NCBI GenBank assembly: GCA_938040325.1
Contig: CALHXW010000387.1
Coordinates: 1 to 39,601 of the forward strand
Direction of reading: 5' to 3'
Source: an uncultured bacterium
GTDB taxonomy: Bacteria; Myxococcota_A; UBA9042; PHBI01
Length of the DNA stretch: 39,601 nt
Shown: positions 7,398-14,870 of the stretch, piece by piece
How positions within the stretch are numbered: the stretch's first letter is position 1
How the letters are laid out: the number at the start of each line of letters is the position of its first letter
The notes under the pieces: generated by a model
What the model saw: only the letters and a program-made list of their open reading frames with translations
What the model was told of the DNA's origin: nothing
Databases searched by the model: none
Made by a program: the position numbers and the translations under genes

Positions 7398-8191
7398 CAG
7401 CAGCGATGACGCGGGCAGACGACGACTACAACCAGCGCTTCGGCGGCATTGCGCGTCTCTACGGGGTCGCCGCCCTTGAGCGACTCCGCAACGGTCGTGT
7501 GGCGGTCATCGGCGTCGGCGGTGTGGGGTGCTGGACCGTGGAGGCGCTCGCTCGGAGCGGCGTCGGACACATCACGATGGTCGACCTCGACGAGGTCTGC
7601 CTCAACAACACCAACCGCCAGCTGCATGCCCTCGACGGCAATGTGGGGCGGAGCAAGGTCGAGGCCCTCGCCGAGCGGGTCAAGCGGATCCAGCCTACCT
7701 GCGACATCCGTGAGGTCGAAGCCTTCTACACGGCCAAGACCGCGGATGCGATCCTGGCGCCCACGTTCGACATCGTCATCGACGCTTTCGACAGCGCGAA
7801 CTTGAAGTGCCACCTCATCGCCGAGTGTCGTCGACGGTCGCAACACCTCTTGGTGATCGGCGGCGCCGGCGGTCGGCGAGACGCAACCCAGGTCCAGGTC
7901 GTTGACCTGACCAAGGCGATCTATGACCCGCTGCTGAGCCGCGTGCGAAAGAAGCTCCGCCAAGAGCACGGCTTTCCGCGCAAGGGTCGCTTCAAGATTC
8001 CCTGCGTGTTCACGCCGGAGCGACCGGTCTACCCAACCCCTGAGGGCGAGGTCTGTGAGCGGCCTCCGCGCGATGGCGCGCTGCGGCTCGACTGCTCGGC
8101 GGGCTACGGCGCCGCGACCTCGCTCACCGGTACGTTTGGCTTCGTCGCCGCGCAGGTCGCCATCGAGACGATCATCGGCAAGCCCGCTTAG
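7394..8191 (+). CDS. tcdA: tRNA threonylcarbamoyladenosine dehydratase (TcdA/CsdL)
   Basis: An E1/ThiF-like ATP-dependent enzyme that cyclises t6A37 of ANN-decoding tRNAs to ct6A. The Rossmann ATP-binding motif VAVIGVGGVGCWTVEALARSGVG begins at about residue 35, followed by MVDLDEVCLNNTNRQLHAL, typical of this family. VIDAFDSANLKCHLI and a central VIGGAGGR region also fit. The two starts are TTG 7394, overlapping the lpd stop, and ATG 7406. Neither has a good ribosome binding site, so coupling to lpd is likely and the start is unsettled by four codons. A tRNA modifier behind a dehydrogenase operon is functionally unrelated and may only share transcription. The gene ends 3 bases from the convergent M23 peptidase gene. 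Confidence 0.9.
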   Translation: MTAAMTRADDDYNQRFGGIARLYGVAALERLRNGRVAVIGVGGVGCWTVEALARSGVGHITMVDLDEVCLNNTNRQLHALDGNVGRSKVEALAERVKRIQPTCDIREVEAFYTAKTADAILAPTFDIVIDAFDSANLKCHLIAECRRRSQHLLVIGGAGGRRDATQVQVVDLTKAIYDPLLSRVRKKLRQEHGFPRKGRFKIPCVFTPERPVYPTPEGEVCERPPRDGALRLDCSAGYGAATSLTGTFGFVAAQVAIETIIGKPA

Positions 8192-8194
8192 CGC

Positions 8195-9460
8195 TCAGCG
8201 AGGGCAGGGGCGTGTCACCGTCAGGCGGTACGTTGCCTTGCGCGATGGCTTACCGCTTCCCCAGTGGGCCACGCGGGCTCTCAAAGCGATGTCCTTGCGT
8301 GGCTTGACCGAGACCACCGCTGCCACGCCGGGTTTTCGCGCTGGCAGCCGCTTGATCCGGTACGCCCGCTTTTTGGCCGCTGATGTGCCGCTGCCCGAGT
8401 AGATTTGCGTGCCGTAGGCGTCTTCAAGGACCAGCTTCGGCTGCCACCTAGCGCCGTCGAGTCGCTCCAGCTGAAATGTCCACGGCTTCCGCCGGCTCGC
8501 TCCGGTCGGCAGGACGTCAAAGATGTGGCTCTCGAAGCGCCCGGACTTGAAGTCGCCTTCCTCGGTCCACGTCCCGCATCCGTTGACCGTGCGGGGCGAC
8601 CGGTGGTGCTTGTTGTGCTCTCGCTTCTTCTTGTACATCAGCTTGTGGGCAGCCTTGGCGTACTTCTGTCGCAGCGCAAGCTCCGCACGCTTTCCACGGG
8701 AGCATGACACGCGTGTGCGTCCGATTCCGAAGACCGGGCCCACGTCGATAGCGCGGCCGCTCCGCGACGAGATGTCGATGTGGAGGTGGGGCGCATCTTC
8801 CTGAACCGCCGTGCCGCCCATGAGACCGATCTCCTGGCCTGCCTCGACCACGTGGCCCGGCTTCACCTTTGGGTGGGTGGCGCCAAGGTGCATGTAGCGA
8901 ACGGTGTAGCCCTTGAGACGTCCCTCAAGGACCTTGGTGGTGATCATCTCGCCGGTGCGCGAGCTGCCGTAGTCGGCGGTGAAGAAGTAGACCCGACCGT
9001 AGCCCTCAATGACCTTGCTGGTCGGCAGGCTCTTCTTTCCCCGCGTCACCTCGCTGATGTTCTTAAGGCGGGTACCAAAGCGTGCGGGGTTGTCCTCGGG
9101 CTTGCGCACCGCCATCACGCGCGCCTTTGCGATCGATCGGATGGGTGTGCCGACGCCCCAGTCCGGTCCGACACCGCCGATATCGAGTGCCTTGTGGGTG
9201 TGTCGGCCCCGACGGCAGCGGGCGAACCCACGAAAGACATTGTCGAGCGGGTAGGGCAGGGCGACCCGCCCCTTGTTGCCTTTCACGAACACGATGTCAT
9301 CCGGGTTTCCGGCCCAGGCTCCTGGGCTTGATGACACCATCCCGAGCACGACCAAGAGTCCAGTTGTGGCGCGCCACCACGGCAGCCGGCGCCTGGATGG
9401 GGTTGCAGCGCAGCGCCCTATGTCTTCGCTTGTCGGATGCTCGCCGTCGAGTCTCTTCAT
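8195..9460 (-). CDS. Secreted M23 (LytM-type) peptidase
   Basis: A 421-residue protein with an N-terminal signal or anchor around residues 28-50 (WWRATTGLLVVLGMVSSSPGAWA). The zinc-binding motifs of M23 metallopeptidases are present: HxxxD at His89-Asp93 (HKALD) and HxH in APHLHIDIS near residue 228. It is therefore expected to cut peptidoglycan peptide bridges in the periplasm or outside the cell. The domain has inserted loops rich in Lys/Arg. A C-terminal region of about 150 residues (GTWTEEGDFKSGRFESHIFD onwards) looks like a beta-sandwich and may bind wall or ligand. ATG 9460 is preferred over upstream frames because GGAG lies 5 bases before it. Its stop nearly abuts tcdA without a terminator between. 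Confidence 0.88.
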   Translation of the reverse strand: MKRLDGEHPTSEDIGRCAATPSRRRLPWWRATTGLLVVLGMVSSSPGAWAGNPDDIVFVKGNKGRVALPYPLDNVFRGFARCRRGRHTHKALDIGGVGPDWGVGTPIRSIAKARVMAVRKPEDNPARFGTRLKNISEVTRGKKSLPTSKVIEGYGRVYFFTADYGSSRTGEMITTKVLEGRLKGYTVRYMHLGATHPKVKPGHVVEAGQEIGLMGGTAVQEDAPHLHIDISSRSGRAIDVGPVFGIGRTRVSCSRGKRAELALRQKYAKAAHKLMYKKKREHNKHHRSPRTVNGCGTWTEEGDFKSGRFESHIFDVLPTGASRRKPWTFQLERLDGARWQPKLVLEDAYGTQIYSGSGTSAAKKRAYRIKRLPARKPGVAAVVSVKPRKDIALRARVAHWGSGKPSRKATYRLTVTRPCPR

Positions 9461-9594
9461 AAGCTCCGGGTTCCTCACCGTCGGATGGTGCCAGCGCACG
9501 TCTGGGCGCGCGAAGGTACACCCCAAACGCACCTTGCGCTCCGGTAATTTCGTCCAACCTTGCAACCATGGGGCGCGTCGCCGAGGGTACGCCC

Positions 9595-10269
9595 ATGACG
9601 CTGACCACCAACGCGAATCCAGTCGCGCCCTTGATCGTCAAGGCGCTCGGCCGCATGGACTATCAAGCCTGCCTTGAGCTACAGCGCGAGCTTGCGTCCG
9701 AGCGAGCAGAAGGACGGATCGAAGACACGCTTCTGCTTGTTGAGCATGATCCCGTCATCACGATCGGACGTCGTCGAGGTTCGGTCGACAACGTGCTCGC
9801 GGCCGGTGACTGGCCGGTCATCGCGGTAGAGCGCGGCGGCGACGTGACATGGCACGGGCCGGGTCAGCTCGTCGGCTACCCGATCGTGTTGCTTCGCGAG
9901 GGCGAGCGTGACCTCCATGAGGTCCTACGCCGGCTTGAGGAGGCCTTGATCGTGATGCTCAGTCACGTCGGCGTCGCTGCGGAGCGTCGGCCCAAGTTCA
10001 CCGGCGTCTGGGCGGGCGGCAAGAAGCTCGTCTCGCTGGGCGTCGCCGTCCGACGCTGGGTCACGATTCACGGCTTTGCCCTCAACGTGTCGCCCGACCT
10101 CGGCGCGTTTGACCGCATCAATCCGTGCGGCATGGACGCGGGCATCATGGGCTCGATAGCGTCCCTCGGGGTCGACCCGCCAGCGTGGGCCGAGCTGGAA
10201 GCGCTCGCCGCACGCTGCGTCGCTGAAGCCTTCGGTCGCTCGCTCGTCGTGCCCGCCGGCACGCCGTAG
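9595..10269 (+). CDS. lipB: Octanoyl-ACP:protein octanoyltransferase
   Basis: LipB moves octanoyl from acyl carrier protein to the lysine of lipoyl domains, the step before LipA. The 224-residue product has VEHDPVITIGRR, the RGGDVTWHGPGQLVGYPI core around residues 80-96, KKLVSLGVAV with catalytic Lys144, and INPCGM with catalytic Cys178. Start ATG 9595 has GAGG 8 bases upstream; an earlier in-frame ATG at 9568 has no site and would add nine residues. lipB lies about 7 kb from lipA, on the same strand and flanking the same dehydrogenase operon, but separated from it by the minus-strand peptidase gene, so it must have its own promoter. Confidence 0.96.
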   Translation: MTLTTNANPVAPLIVKALGRMDYQACLELQRELASERAEGRIEDTLLLVEHDPVITIGRRRGSVDNVLAAGDWPVIAVERGGDVTWHGPGQLVGYPIVLLREGERDLHEVLRRLEEALIVMLSHVGVAAERRPKFTGVWAGGKKLVSLGVAVRRWVTIHGFALNVSPDLGAFDRINPCGMDAGIMGSIASLGVDPPAWAELEALAARCVAEAFGRSLVVPAGTP

Positions 10270-10272
10270 CAG

Positions 10273-10445
10273 GCGCCCAAGACAGGCGCTCATTTTGGCT
10301 ACGACTTCCGCGATGCCCTCGCACCCGCGCCGGTGCATTCGCTTCGCTCACCCGAACTCGACGATGCTCGCAGGGCCTTCGTCCGGCCGACGCTGATGGC
10401 AATCCCATCGCGTTCGCCTCGCTCGAAAATAGCGCTTGTTTGGGA
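10273..10445 (+). repeat. Dispersed inverted-repeat element, copy A (divergent)
   Basis: About 170 bp just after lipB. It aligns over its whole length with the elements at 27162-27344 and, reversed, 39465-39601. Shared landmarks include CATTCGCTTCGCTCACCCG, ACTCGACGATGC, the TTCGCCTCGCTCGAAAA block, and the end AGCGCTTGTTTGGG. Its left end (10273-10290) is a decayed version of the family terminus. The CCAGCGG hairpin seen in the other copies is broken here, so this is the oldest-looking copy. No coding capacity is evident. Confidence 0.65.
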
Positions 10446-10612
10446 GGCTGCTGAGATTCGGACCGACTGGTCCCTGCACTCGGTGCTCGGCGTCACCAGC
10501 GTCGGTGCTGTCTCCGCGCGGCTCGGTCCTCGCTCCTTGAGCACCGCGTCAAGGCTACGTCGATCCAGGCGGTCAGCAGCCGCTCGGTGCTCTCGTCCGA
10601 AAGGACACGCGC
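10446..10612. other. Non-coding spacer between repeat copy A and tRNA terminator
   Basis: No convincing gene. On the minus strand one frame reads LSDESTERLLTAWIDVAL, and the adjoining frame continues DAVLKERGPS. This could be a short frameshifted remnant of a lost coding sequence, but the evidence is weak. A GGACC/GGTCC inverted pair lies around 10458-10472. Confidence 0.35.
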
Positions 10613-10651
10613 TTGACAAGAAAAGACGCCGGACCCTGCGGTCTCGGCGTC
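10613..10651 (-). terminator. Rho-independent terminator of tRNA-Arg
   Basis: On the minus strand, GACGCCG and CGGCGTC pair, extended inward by GACC/GGTC around a GCAG loop with one bulged A (10625-10651). TTTTCTTG follows at once. It starts 4 bases beyond the tRNA CCA end. Confidence 0.85.
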
Positions 10652-10655
10652 TCTT

Positions 10656-10732
10656 TGGTACGCGATACGGGATTCGAACCTGTGGCCTTCGCCTTCGGAG
10701 GGCGACGCTCTATCCAGCTGAGCTAATCGCGC
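10656..10732 (-). tRNA. tRNA-Arg (anticodon CCG)
   Basis: The minus strand folds as a complete cloverleaf. The acceptor stem is GCGCGAT/ATCGCGT (closing G-U at 1-72), the D-arm GCTC..GAGC, and the anticodon stem TCGCC/GGCGA with loop CTCCGAA, giving anticodon CCG for the CGG codon. The T-arm is ACAGG TTCGAAT CCCGT. The discriminator is A and a genomic CCA (10656-10658) is encoded. Promoter and terminator flank it closely, so this is a single-gene unit. Confidence 0.97.
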
Positions 10733-10744
10733 GACGGCGCGGAC

Positions 10745-10772
10745 ATTGCAGGCTGGTGTGCTGGGCTGTCAA
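10745..10772 (-). promoter_or_regulatory. Sigma70-type promoter of tRNA-Arg
   Basis: On the minus strand a perfect TTGACA -35 box (10772-10767) is followed by a 16-base spacer and TGCAAT (10750-10745, 4 of 6 matches). The predicted start near 10738 lies about 6 bases before the mature tRNA 5' end. Confidence 0.65.
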
Positions 10773-10830
10773 GCGCCCTTAGCGCGAGGTCGTCGCTTGC
10801 GCGTCGATGTGGCCGTCGACGGCTGCGGCT

Positions 10831-11157
10831 CTATTTGGCGTCAGCGCAGCGGTAGGCGGTGCCACTGTAGCGGGCACACTGCATGCCGATGCTGTTGTGG
10901 CCGCATGCGCCAGTTCCCTGCATCGTCGTGAGGACGTGGGTTGCGCCGGACGCGTTGGCTTGGGTGACGACCATGGACATCATCCGGTCATGCGATGCAT
11001 CCGATGCCATCACTTCACGCGCTGCCGTGCATCCCCGGACGTCGTTGCGGTCTTCCGTGAACGTGAGGTTGTCGGCGACCGGGTTGCTGCTCGCGCAGCC
11101 GGTTGCACCGAAGCTCAGCGCCATCAAGAGCGCGGATGTGATGACTGTTAGCTTCAT
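10831..11157 (-). CDS. Small lipoprotein, DUF4156-like
   Basis: A 108-residue protein with a classic lipoprotein signal: MKLTVITSALLMALSFGATGC, with the lipobox Cys at residue 21. The mature part (about 88 residues) has four more cysteines, a central GCTAAREV segment, an ASGATHVL stretch and a terminal SGTAYRC. This pattern resembles DUF4156, small Gram-negative lipoproteins of unknown function ending in a YRC-like motif. GGAG lies 8 bases before ATG 11157 and fixes the start; a longer frame upstream lacks signal character. A run of alternating CA/CG bases precedes the ribosome binding site. The role is unknown, and the family assignment is from memory of the pattern. Confidence 0.75.
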   Translation of the reverse strand: MKLTVITSALLMALSFGATGCASSNPVADNLTFTEDRNDVRGCTAAREVMASDASHDRMMSMVVTQANASGATHVLTTMQGTGACGHNSIGMQCARYSGTAYRCADAK

Positions 11158-11310
11158 CGTGAGTCTCCAAACGTGTGTGTGCGTGCGTGATTGTTCGTGC
11201 CCCGGGCACTCGCGTCGACCAACACGGCCGAGCCATGTAACCACGCGACGAGGCAGTCTGCCAACCCAGTCGGGCGTCTCCGAACTCGGGTCCCCTACCT
11301 CGTTGGCACG

Positions 11311-12660
11311 CTAAAGTAATCCGATATCTGATCGGATGTGGCGACCGGCAAAGCGGATAGCCTCCATCCCACGGTACGCGCGCTCCCTGGCCTCGGCGAC
11401 GGTCGCTCCAGCAGCGACCACCGTGCACGTGCGCCCGCCTGTTGTCTCCAAGCCTGCGTCAGTGGCCCGTACACCATCGAAGTACAGGCGAAGGTCGGGG
11501 TCGGCGTCAAAGACGGACCGGTCGATCGCGATCGGTGCCCCACGCTTCTTGGTGGTCGGATAGCCCTCGCACACAGCCACCAGCGTAACCCGCGGGCGTT
11601 CGTCGTGCTCGAGCGCCGCAATGGCGCGCTTGAGGTCGCCTTGTCCTCGGCAGGCACATAGCGCGCCGAAGATGTCGCCACTGTACGCGCTGAGCATGGT
11701 CTGCGTGGCTGGGTCGCCGAAGCGAACGTTGAAGTCGATGACATAAGGCTCGCCGGCCACAAGCATGAGGTCGGCGAAGAGGGCGCCGGACAGTGGCGTC
11801 CCGCGCTCTGCCATCGCGTTGACAACCGGCCGGATGGCGTCGGCCATAATGCGCTCGACAAGCGTGTCGTCGACCATCGGCGCTGGACTCACCTGGCCCA
11901 TTCCGCGCGTAGGTGGCCCCAGGTTGCCGTCGAGCAATCGTGGGTAGTTTAGGACGTGTCCCAGGGCGTAGACGTCGACGCCGTCGGTCAGACAGAAGAC
12001 GGTGATCTCGGTCCCATCGATGCGCTCCTCGACGACGATGCGCTCGGACTCGAGGCCGTAGACGTTGTCGATGAGGACCTGCGTGAGCGCATCGTCGGCC
12101 TCATCACGATGGTGGGTCACACGCACGCCCTTGTCGTAGGCGATACCGTCGGCCTTAAACACGCGCGCCCACGGCCGACTGTGCGCGAGGTGCAACGCGC
12201 GGTCCTTGTTGTCGCAGACGGCAAAGCGGGGTGTCGGCACGCCCAGCCGTCCCATCAGCAACCGTGCAAACGCCTTCGAGCCCTCAAGCCGCGCCGACGC
12301 TTGGTCGGGTCCGAACACCGGAAGCTGTGCGGCTAGAAACCTGTCGACAATGCCGTCGACAAGCGGCGTGTTGGGACCGACCACCGAGAGGTCGACCTCT
12401 GCGAGCATGGCCGCTTCGACGAGGCCCGCGAGGTCTTGGCTTGCGACCGGGACCGTCTCGTAGCCAAGGTGCTCAAGGCCTGTGGTGCCGGGCGCAAACA
12501 CAACCTTGCCGACCGTCGGGCTGGCAGCGATGGCTTCTCCCAACGCGTGGGAGCGTGCGCCTCCGCCGATCACCATCACCGTGGCGAGGGCGTCGCGCGA
12601 CGGGGCGACGACGCCTGCGTCGGTGGGTGGTTCTGTCGCCGTGGAAACCTCTGGCATCAT
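11311..12660 (-). CDS. purD: Phosphoribosylamine-glycine ligase-like ATP-grasp enzyme
   Basis: A 449-residue ATP-grasp protein matching GAR synthetase, which joins glycine to phosphoribosylamine in purine synthesis. Conserved stretches include VFAPGTTGLEHLG, VVGPNTPLVDGIVD, FGPDQASARLEGSKAFARLLM, LLDGNLGPPTRGMG and VIDFNVRFGDPATQ. It departs from classical PurD in places: GGGARSHAL for GGREHAL near the N-terminus, KADGIAYDKGV for KADGLAAGKGV, and about 28 extra N-terminal residues. It may be a diverged true PurD or a paralogue. The start is taken at ATGATG (12660), where AAGGA sits almost against the first ATG, so an internal start is possible. It is divergent from moaB with only about 33 bases between the frames. 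Confidence 0.8.
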   Translation of the reverse strand: MMPEVSTATEPPTDAGVVAPSRDALATVMVIGGGARSHALGEAIAASPTVGKVVFAPGTTGLEHLGYETVPVASQDLAGLVEAAMLAEVDLSVVGPNTPLVDGIVDRFLAAQLPVFGPDQASARLEGSKAFARLLMGRLGVPTPRFAVCDNKDRALHLAHSRPWARVFKADGIAYDKGVRVTHHRDEADDALTQVLIDNVYGLESERIVVEERIDGTEITVFCLTDGVDVYALGHVLNYPRLLDGNLGPPTRGMGQVSPAPMVDDTLVERIMADAIRPVVNAMAERGTPLSGALFADLMLVAGEPYVIDFNVRFGDPATQTMLSAYSGDIFGALCACRGQGDLKRAIAALEHDERPRVTLVAVCEGYPTTKKRGAPIAIDRSVFDADPDLRLYFDGVRATDAGLETTGGRTCTVVAAGATVAEARERAYRGMEAIRFAGRHIRSDIGLL

Positions 12661-12693
12661 CCTTCTTTTTTGCCGTACGTCCGCTGGAATACT

Positions 12694-13278
12694 ATGTTCT
12701 CGCCGTCGATTGAAGGGCCTGGGGAGGACACTCTGAGCACGCAACCCTCGAACACACCGCCTGCAGGACGCGTCGATCGCCCTGTCGCCATCGCGCTGCT
12801 GACCGTGAGCGACACCCGAACGCTCGACACCGACACGTCTGGCGCCCTTATCGCTGAGCGCCTTGAGTCCGCAGGGCACCGGCTGGTGGACCGGCGGATC
12901 CTGCGCGACGAGTCGGCCTCGCTGTCGGAAGCGCTCGTGGAGTGGCGTGATGACCCGCGGGTCGAGGTCGTCATCTCGACCGGAGGGACCGGCATCACCG
13001 GGCGCGACGTCACGGTCGACGTGATTGCGCGCCTCATCACCAAGCCCATTCCCGGCTTCGGCGAGCTCTTTCGCCAGCTGAGCTACGCCGACATCGGACC
13101 CTCGACGATTCAATCGCGGGCCCTAGCAGGCGTGGCCGACACGACCCTCATCTTTGCGTTGCCGGGGTCCACCGGTGCGTGCCGCCTGGCGTGGGATGCC
13201 ATCCTCAGCCATCAGCTCGACGATCGCTCACGTCCTTGCAACTTGGTGGCGCTGATGCCGCGTCTCGACGAGGTGTAG
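12694..13278 (+). CDS. moaB: MoaB/MogA-type molybdopterin-binding protein
   Basis: A MoaB/MogA-family protein, which adenylylates molybdopterin during molybdenum cofactor synthesis. The core begins VAIALLTVSDTRTLDTDTSG and contains the signature STGGTGITGRDVTVDVI and the C-terminal PGSTGACRLAWDAI. All are well conserved. The start is uncertain. ATG 12694 gives 194 residues but has no ribosome binding site and may overlap a -10 box. The in-frame CTG at 12733 lies 5 bases after a very strong GGGGAGG (12721-12727) and gives 181 residues, closer to the family norm. Its TAG is 2 bases before the next gene's ATG, so it heads a plus-strand operon with the M74 peptidase and SGNH hydrolase. No other molybdopterin gene is nearby. 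Confidence 0.85.
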   Translation: MFSPSIEGPGEDTLSTQPSNTPPAGRVDRPVAIALLTVSDTRTLDTDTSGALIAERLESAGHRLVDRRILRDESASLSEALVEWRDDPRVEVVISTGGTGITGRDVTVDVIARLITKPIPGFGELFRQLSYADIGPSTIQSRALAGVADTTLIFALPGSTGACRLAWDAILSHQLDDRSRPCNLVALMPRLDEV

Positions 13279-13280
13279 CG

Positions 13281-14870
13281 ATGACGTTGCGCCGGCTCGT
13301 CGCGAGCCAAGGCAGACCATCGAGCGGCAACCGCTTGGCGCAAGGTGGCCTTGAGGCGATGCGAGCGCCGAGCCTACCGGAAGACCTCACCGACGACGAT
13401 GTCCAGCAAGCGTGGACCGAGCTGAGCGGGACAGGTGACCGGCGAAGCGACGTCGAGCACCGGCTCAAGCCGCTGTGGAGTCAGGTGGGAAGCCTGCTGA
13501 GCGGTGTTGTCGTGGTCTGCTTGGCGCTTGTCTCTGTCGCGGCGGTGCCGTCGTCGGCAGAGGCTCGACCGAGCCGCAGCGCCGGCAAGCCTGAGATCCT
13601 CAAGCATGTCCCTCGCTTGCGTCGCTACTCGCCCGAGGCATCTCACGACCTGTGGACCCGCATCAAGCAGTCCAAGAGCGCCCCAGCACAGATCAAGAGC
13701 GTGGAGCGAACCCGTGCTCTGAGCCGTGTCTGTGATGGGCTTGTGGACATGCGCGAGCTCGTCAACGCCGGCAAGACCTCGTTCGGGTTCCGTGACCAGG
13801 TCCGCCATCGCACGTGGGCACGACCGAGCCTGGCCCGCGTGCTGGTTGACGCCAAGCGTATCTACGAGAAGCGCTTTCCCCAAAAGTCCATCTCGATTGG
13901 CGACGTGGCCCAGGTCGGTTGCGGCCAGCTGAGTCACGGTGCTCTGGTCGCCCACATCGAGGGCGAGCAAGCCCAGCGTGTGGTCAACGACGCCCGGCTG
14001 ATCGACGGGGTGCCGACGGCCGTTCGCTATCGCCTCACTGACGGTGAGACCGACGCCCATCGATTCGAGGTGCCCGGTCAGCGCGTGCGCGTCGAGACAC
14101 GCGTCCTCGGCTACAGCCAGCCGCGCAAGGGCCCACTACGTCTGCGCGTGGAGTCGACCCGCTACCTGGAGACGCCTGCGACGGCCGACGAGGTCGACGC
14201 AATGAAGGCCAAGCTCAAAAAGATCAGCACCAAGCGCAACCGGGTCAGCAAGCGGCGCGTCCGGCACTTCGACCATCGCAAGCAGAAGCGCGTCCGCGCG
14301 TGGCGCTACCACTGGGTGGACACGCGGCGTCGTCGACAGCTTGTGCTGATCACCGACAAGCCGATTGGCCGGCGCCTGAGCTTCCGCTCGGTGATCGATG
14401 CGCGGCTGTCGTCGTATCAGGACCGGAAGCCTGGAAGCTTCCCCAACCAGACGATGTGGCGACCGGGCGCAAACGGGCAGTGGCTGCGCTGGGCCCAGGT
14501 CTACGAGGCGGGCCATGTCTCGCATCACTCGGGGCGAGACGCCGACCTCAGCTACATCACCAAAGAAAACACGCGCCACTTCGCCGTCGACTACGAGGCA
14601 CTCGACGTCGCCGCGACCTGGGCGTGGTTCGAGTCTCTGGAAGCTGCTGCCAAAGGCGCAGGCGTCGAGCTTGAGCTCATCCTGGTCGACCCTCGCATCA
14701 AGCGTCACCTCAAAAAGCACCTGCCGAAGGCTGCGACCAAGACGCCGCTCTTTCGGAACGTCCTCCGTCTCTCTCGGGGTCACGATGGTCACCACCACAT
14801 CCGGGTCGTGGCTGATGCCAGCCGCGAGCGGCGCGCGCGTCGTGCGCTAAAGAAGCTCGCGGTTCGGTGA
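13281..14870 (+). CDS. Membrane-tethered MepA-like (M74) murein endopeptidase
   Basis: A 529-residue protein with a polar N-terminus of about 68 residues, one hydrophobic segment around 70-93 (VGSLLSGVVVVCLALVSVAAV, then SSAEA), and a long extracytoplasmic part. The C-terminus has the LAS-type zinc site of penicillin-insensitive murein endopeptidases: SHHSGRDAD (His415, Asp422; MepA SHQTGLDAD) and RGHDGHHHIRV (His501, His504, His506; MepA GHDDHFHVRL). It should cleave peptidoglycan cross-links. The enzyme domain is preceded by a roughly 300-residue region rich in Lys/Arg that I do not recognise. The cytoplasmic head is unusual, since MepA normally has a simple signal peptide. GAGG lies 7 bases before the ATG. 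The stop overlaps the SGNH gene by 4 bases. Confidence 0.85.
   Translation: MTLRRLVASQGRPSSGNRLAQGGLEAMRAPSLPEDLTDDDVQQAWTELSGTGDRRSDVEHRLKPLWSQVGSLLSGVVVVCLALVSVAAVPSSAEARPSRSAGKPEILKHVPRLRRYSPEASHDLWTRIKQSKSAPAQIKSVERTRALSRVCDGLVDMRELVNAGKTSFGFRDQVRHRTWARPSLARVLVDAKRIYEKRFPQKSISIGDVAQVGCGQLSHGALVAHIEGEQAQRVVNDARLIDGVPTAVRYRLTDGETDAHRFEVPGQRVRVETRVLGYSQPRKGPLRLRVESTRYLETPATADEVDAMKAKLKKISTKRNRVSKRRVRHFDHRKQKRVRAWRYHWVDTRRRRQLVLITDKPIGRRLSFRSVIDARLSSYQDRKPGSFPNQTMWRPGANGQWLRWAQVYEAGHVSHHSGRDADLSYITKENTRHFAVDYEALDVAATWAWFESLEAAAKGAGVELELILVDPRIKRHLKKHLPKAATKTPLFRNVLRLSRGHDGHHHIRVVADASRERRARRALKKLAVR

Noticed and set aside
11166..11191. Dinucleotide (CA/GT) run before the small lipoprotein as a phase-variation tract
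   Set aside because: Only four to five perfect units are present, too few to expect frequent slippage, and it lies upstream of the ribosome binding site.
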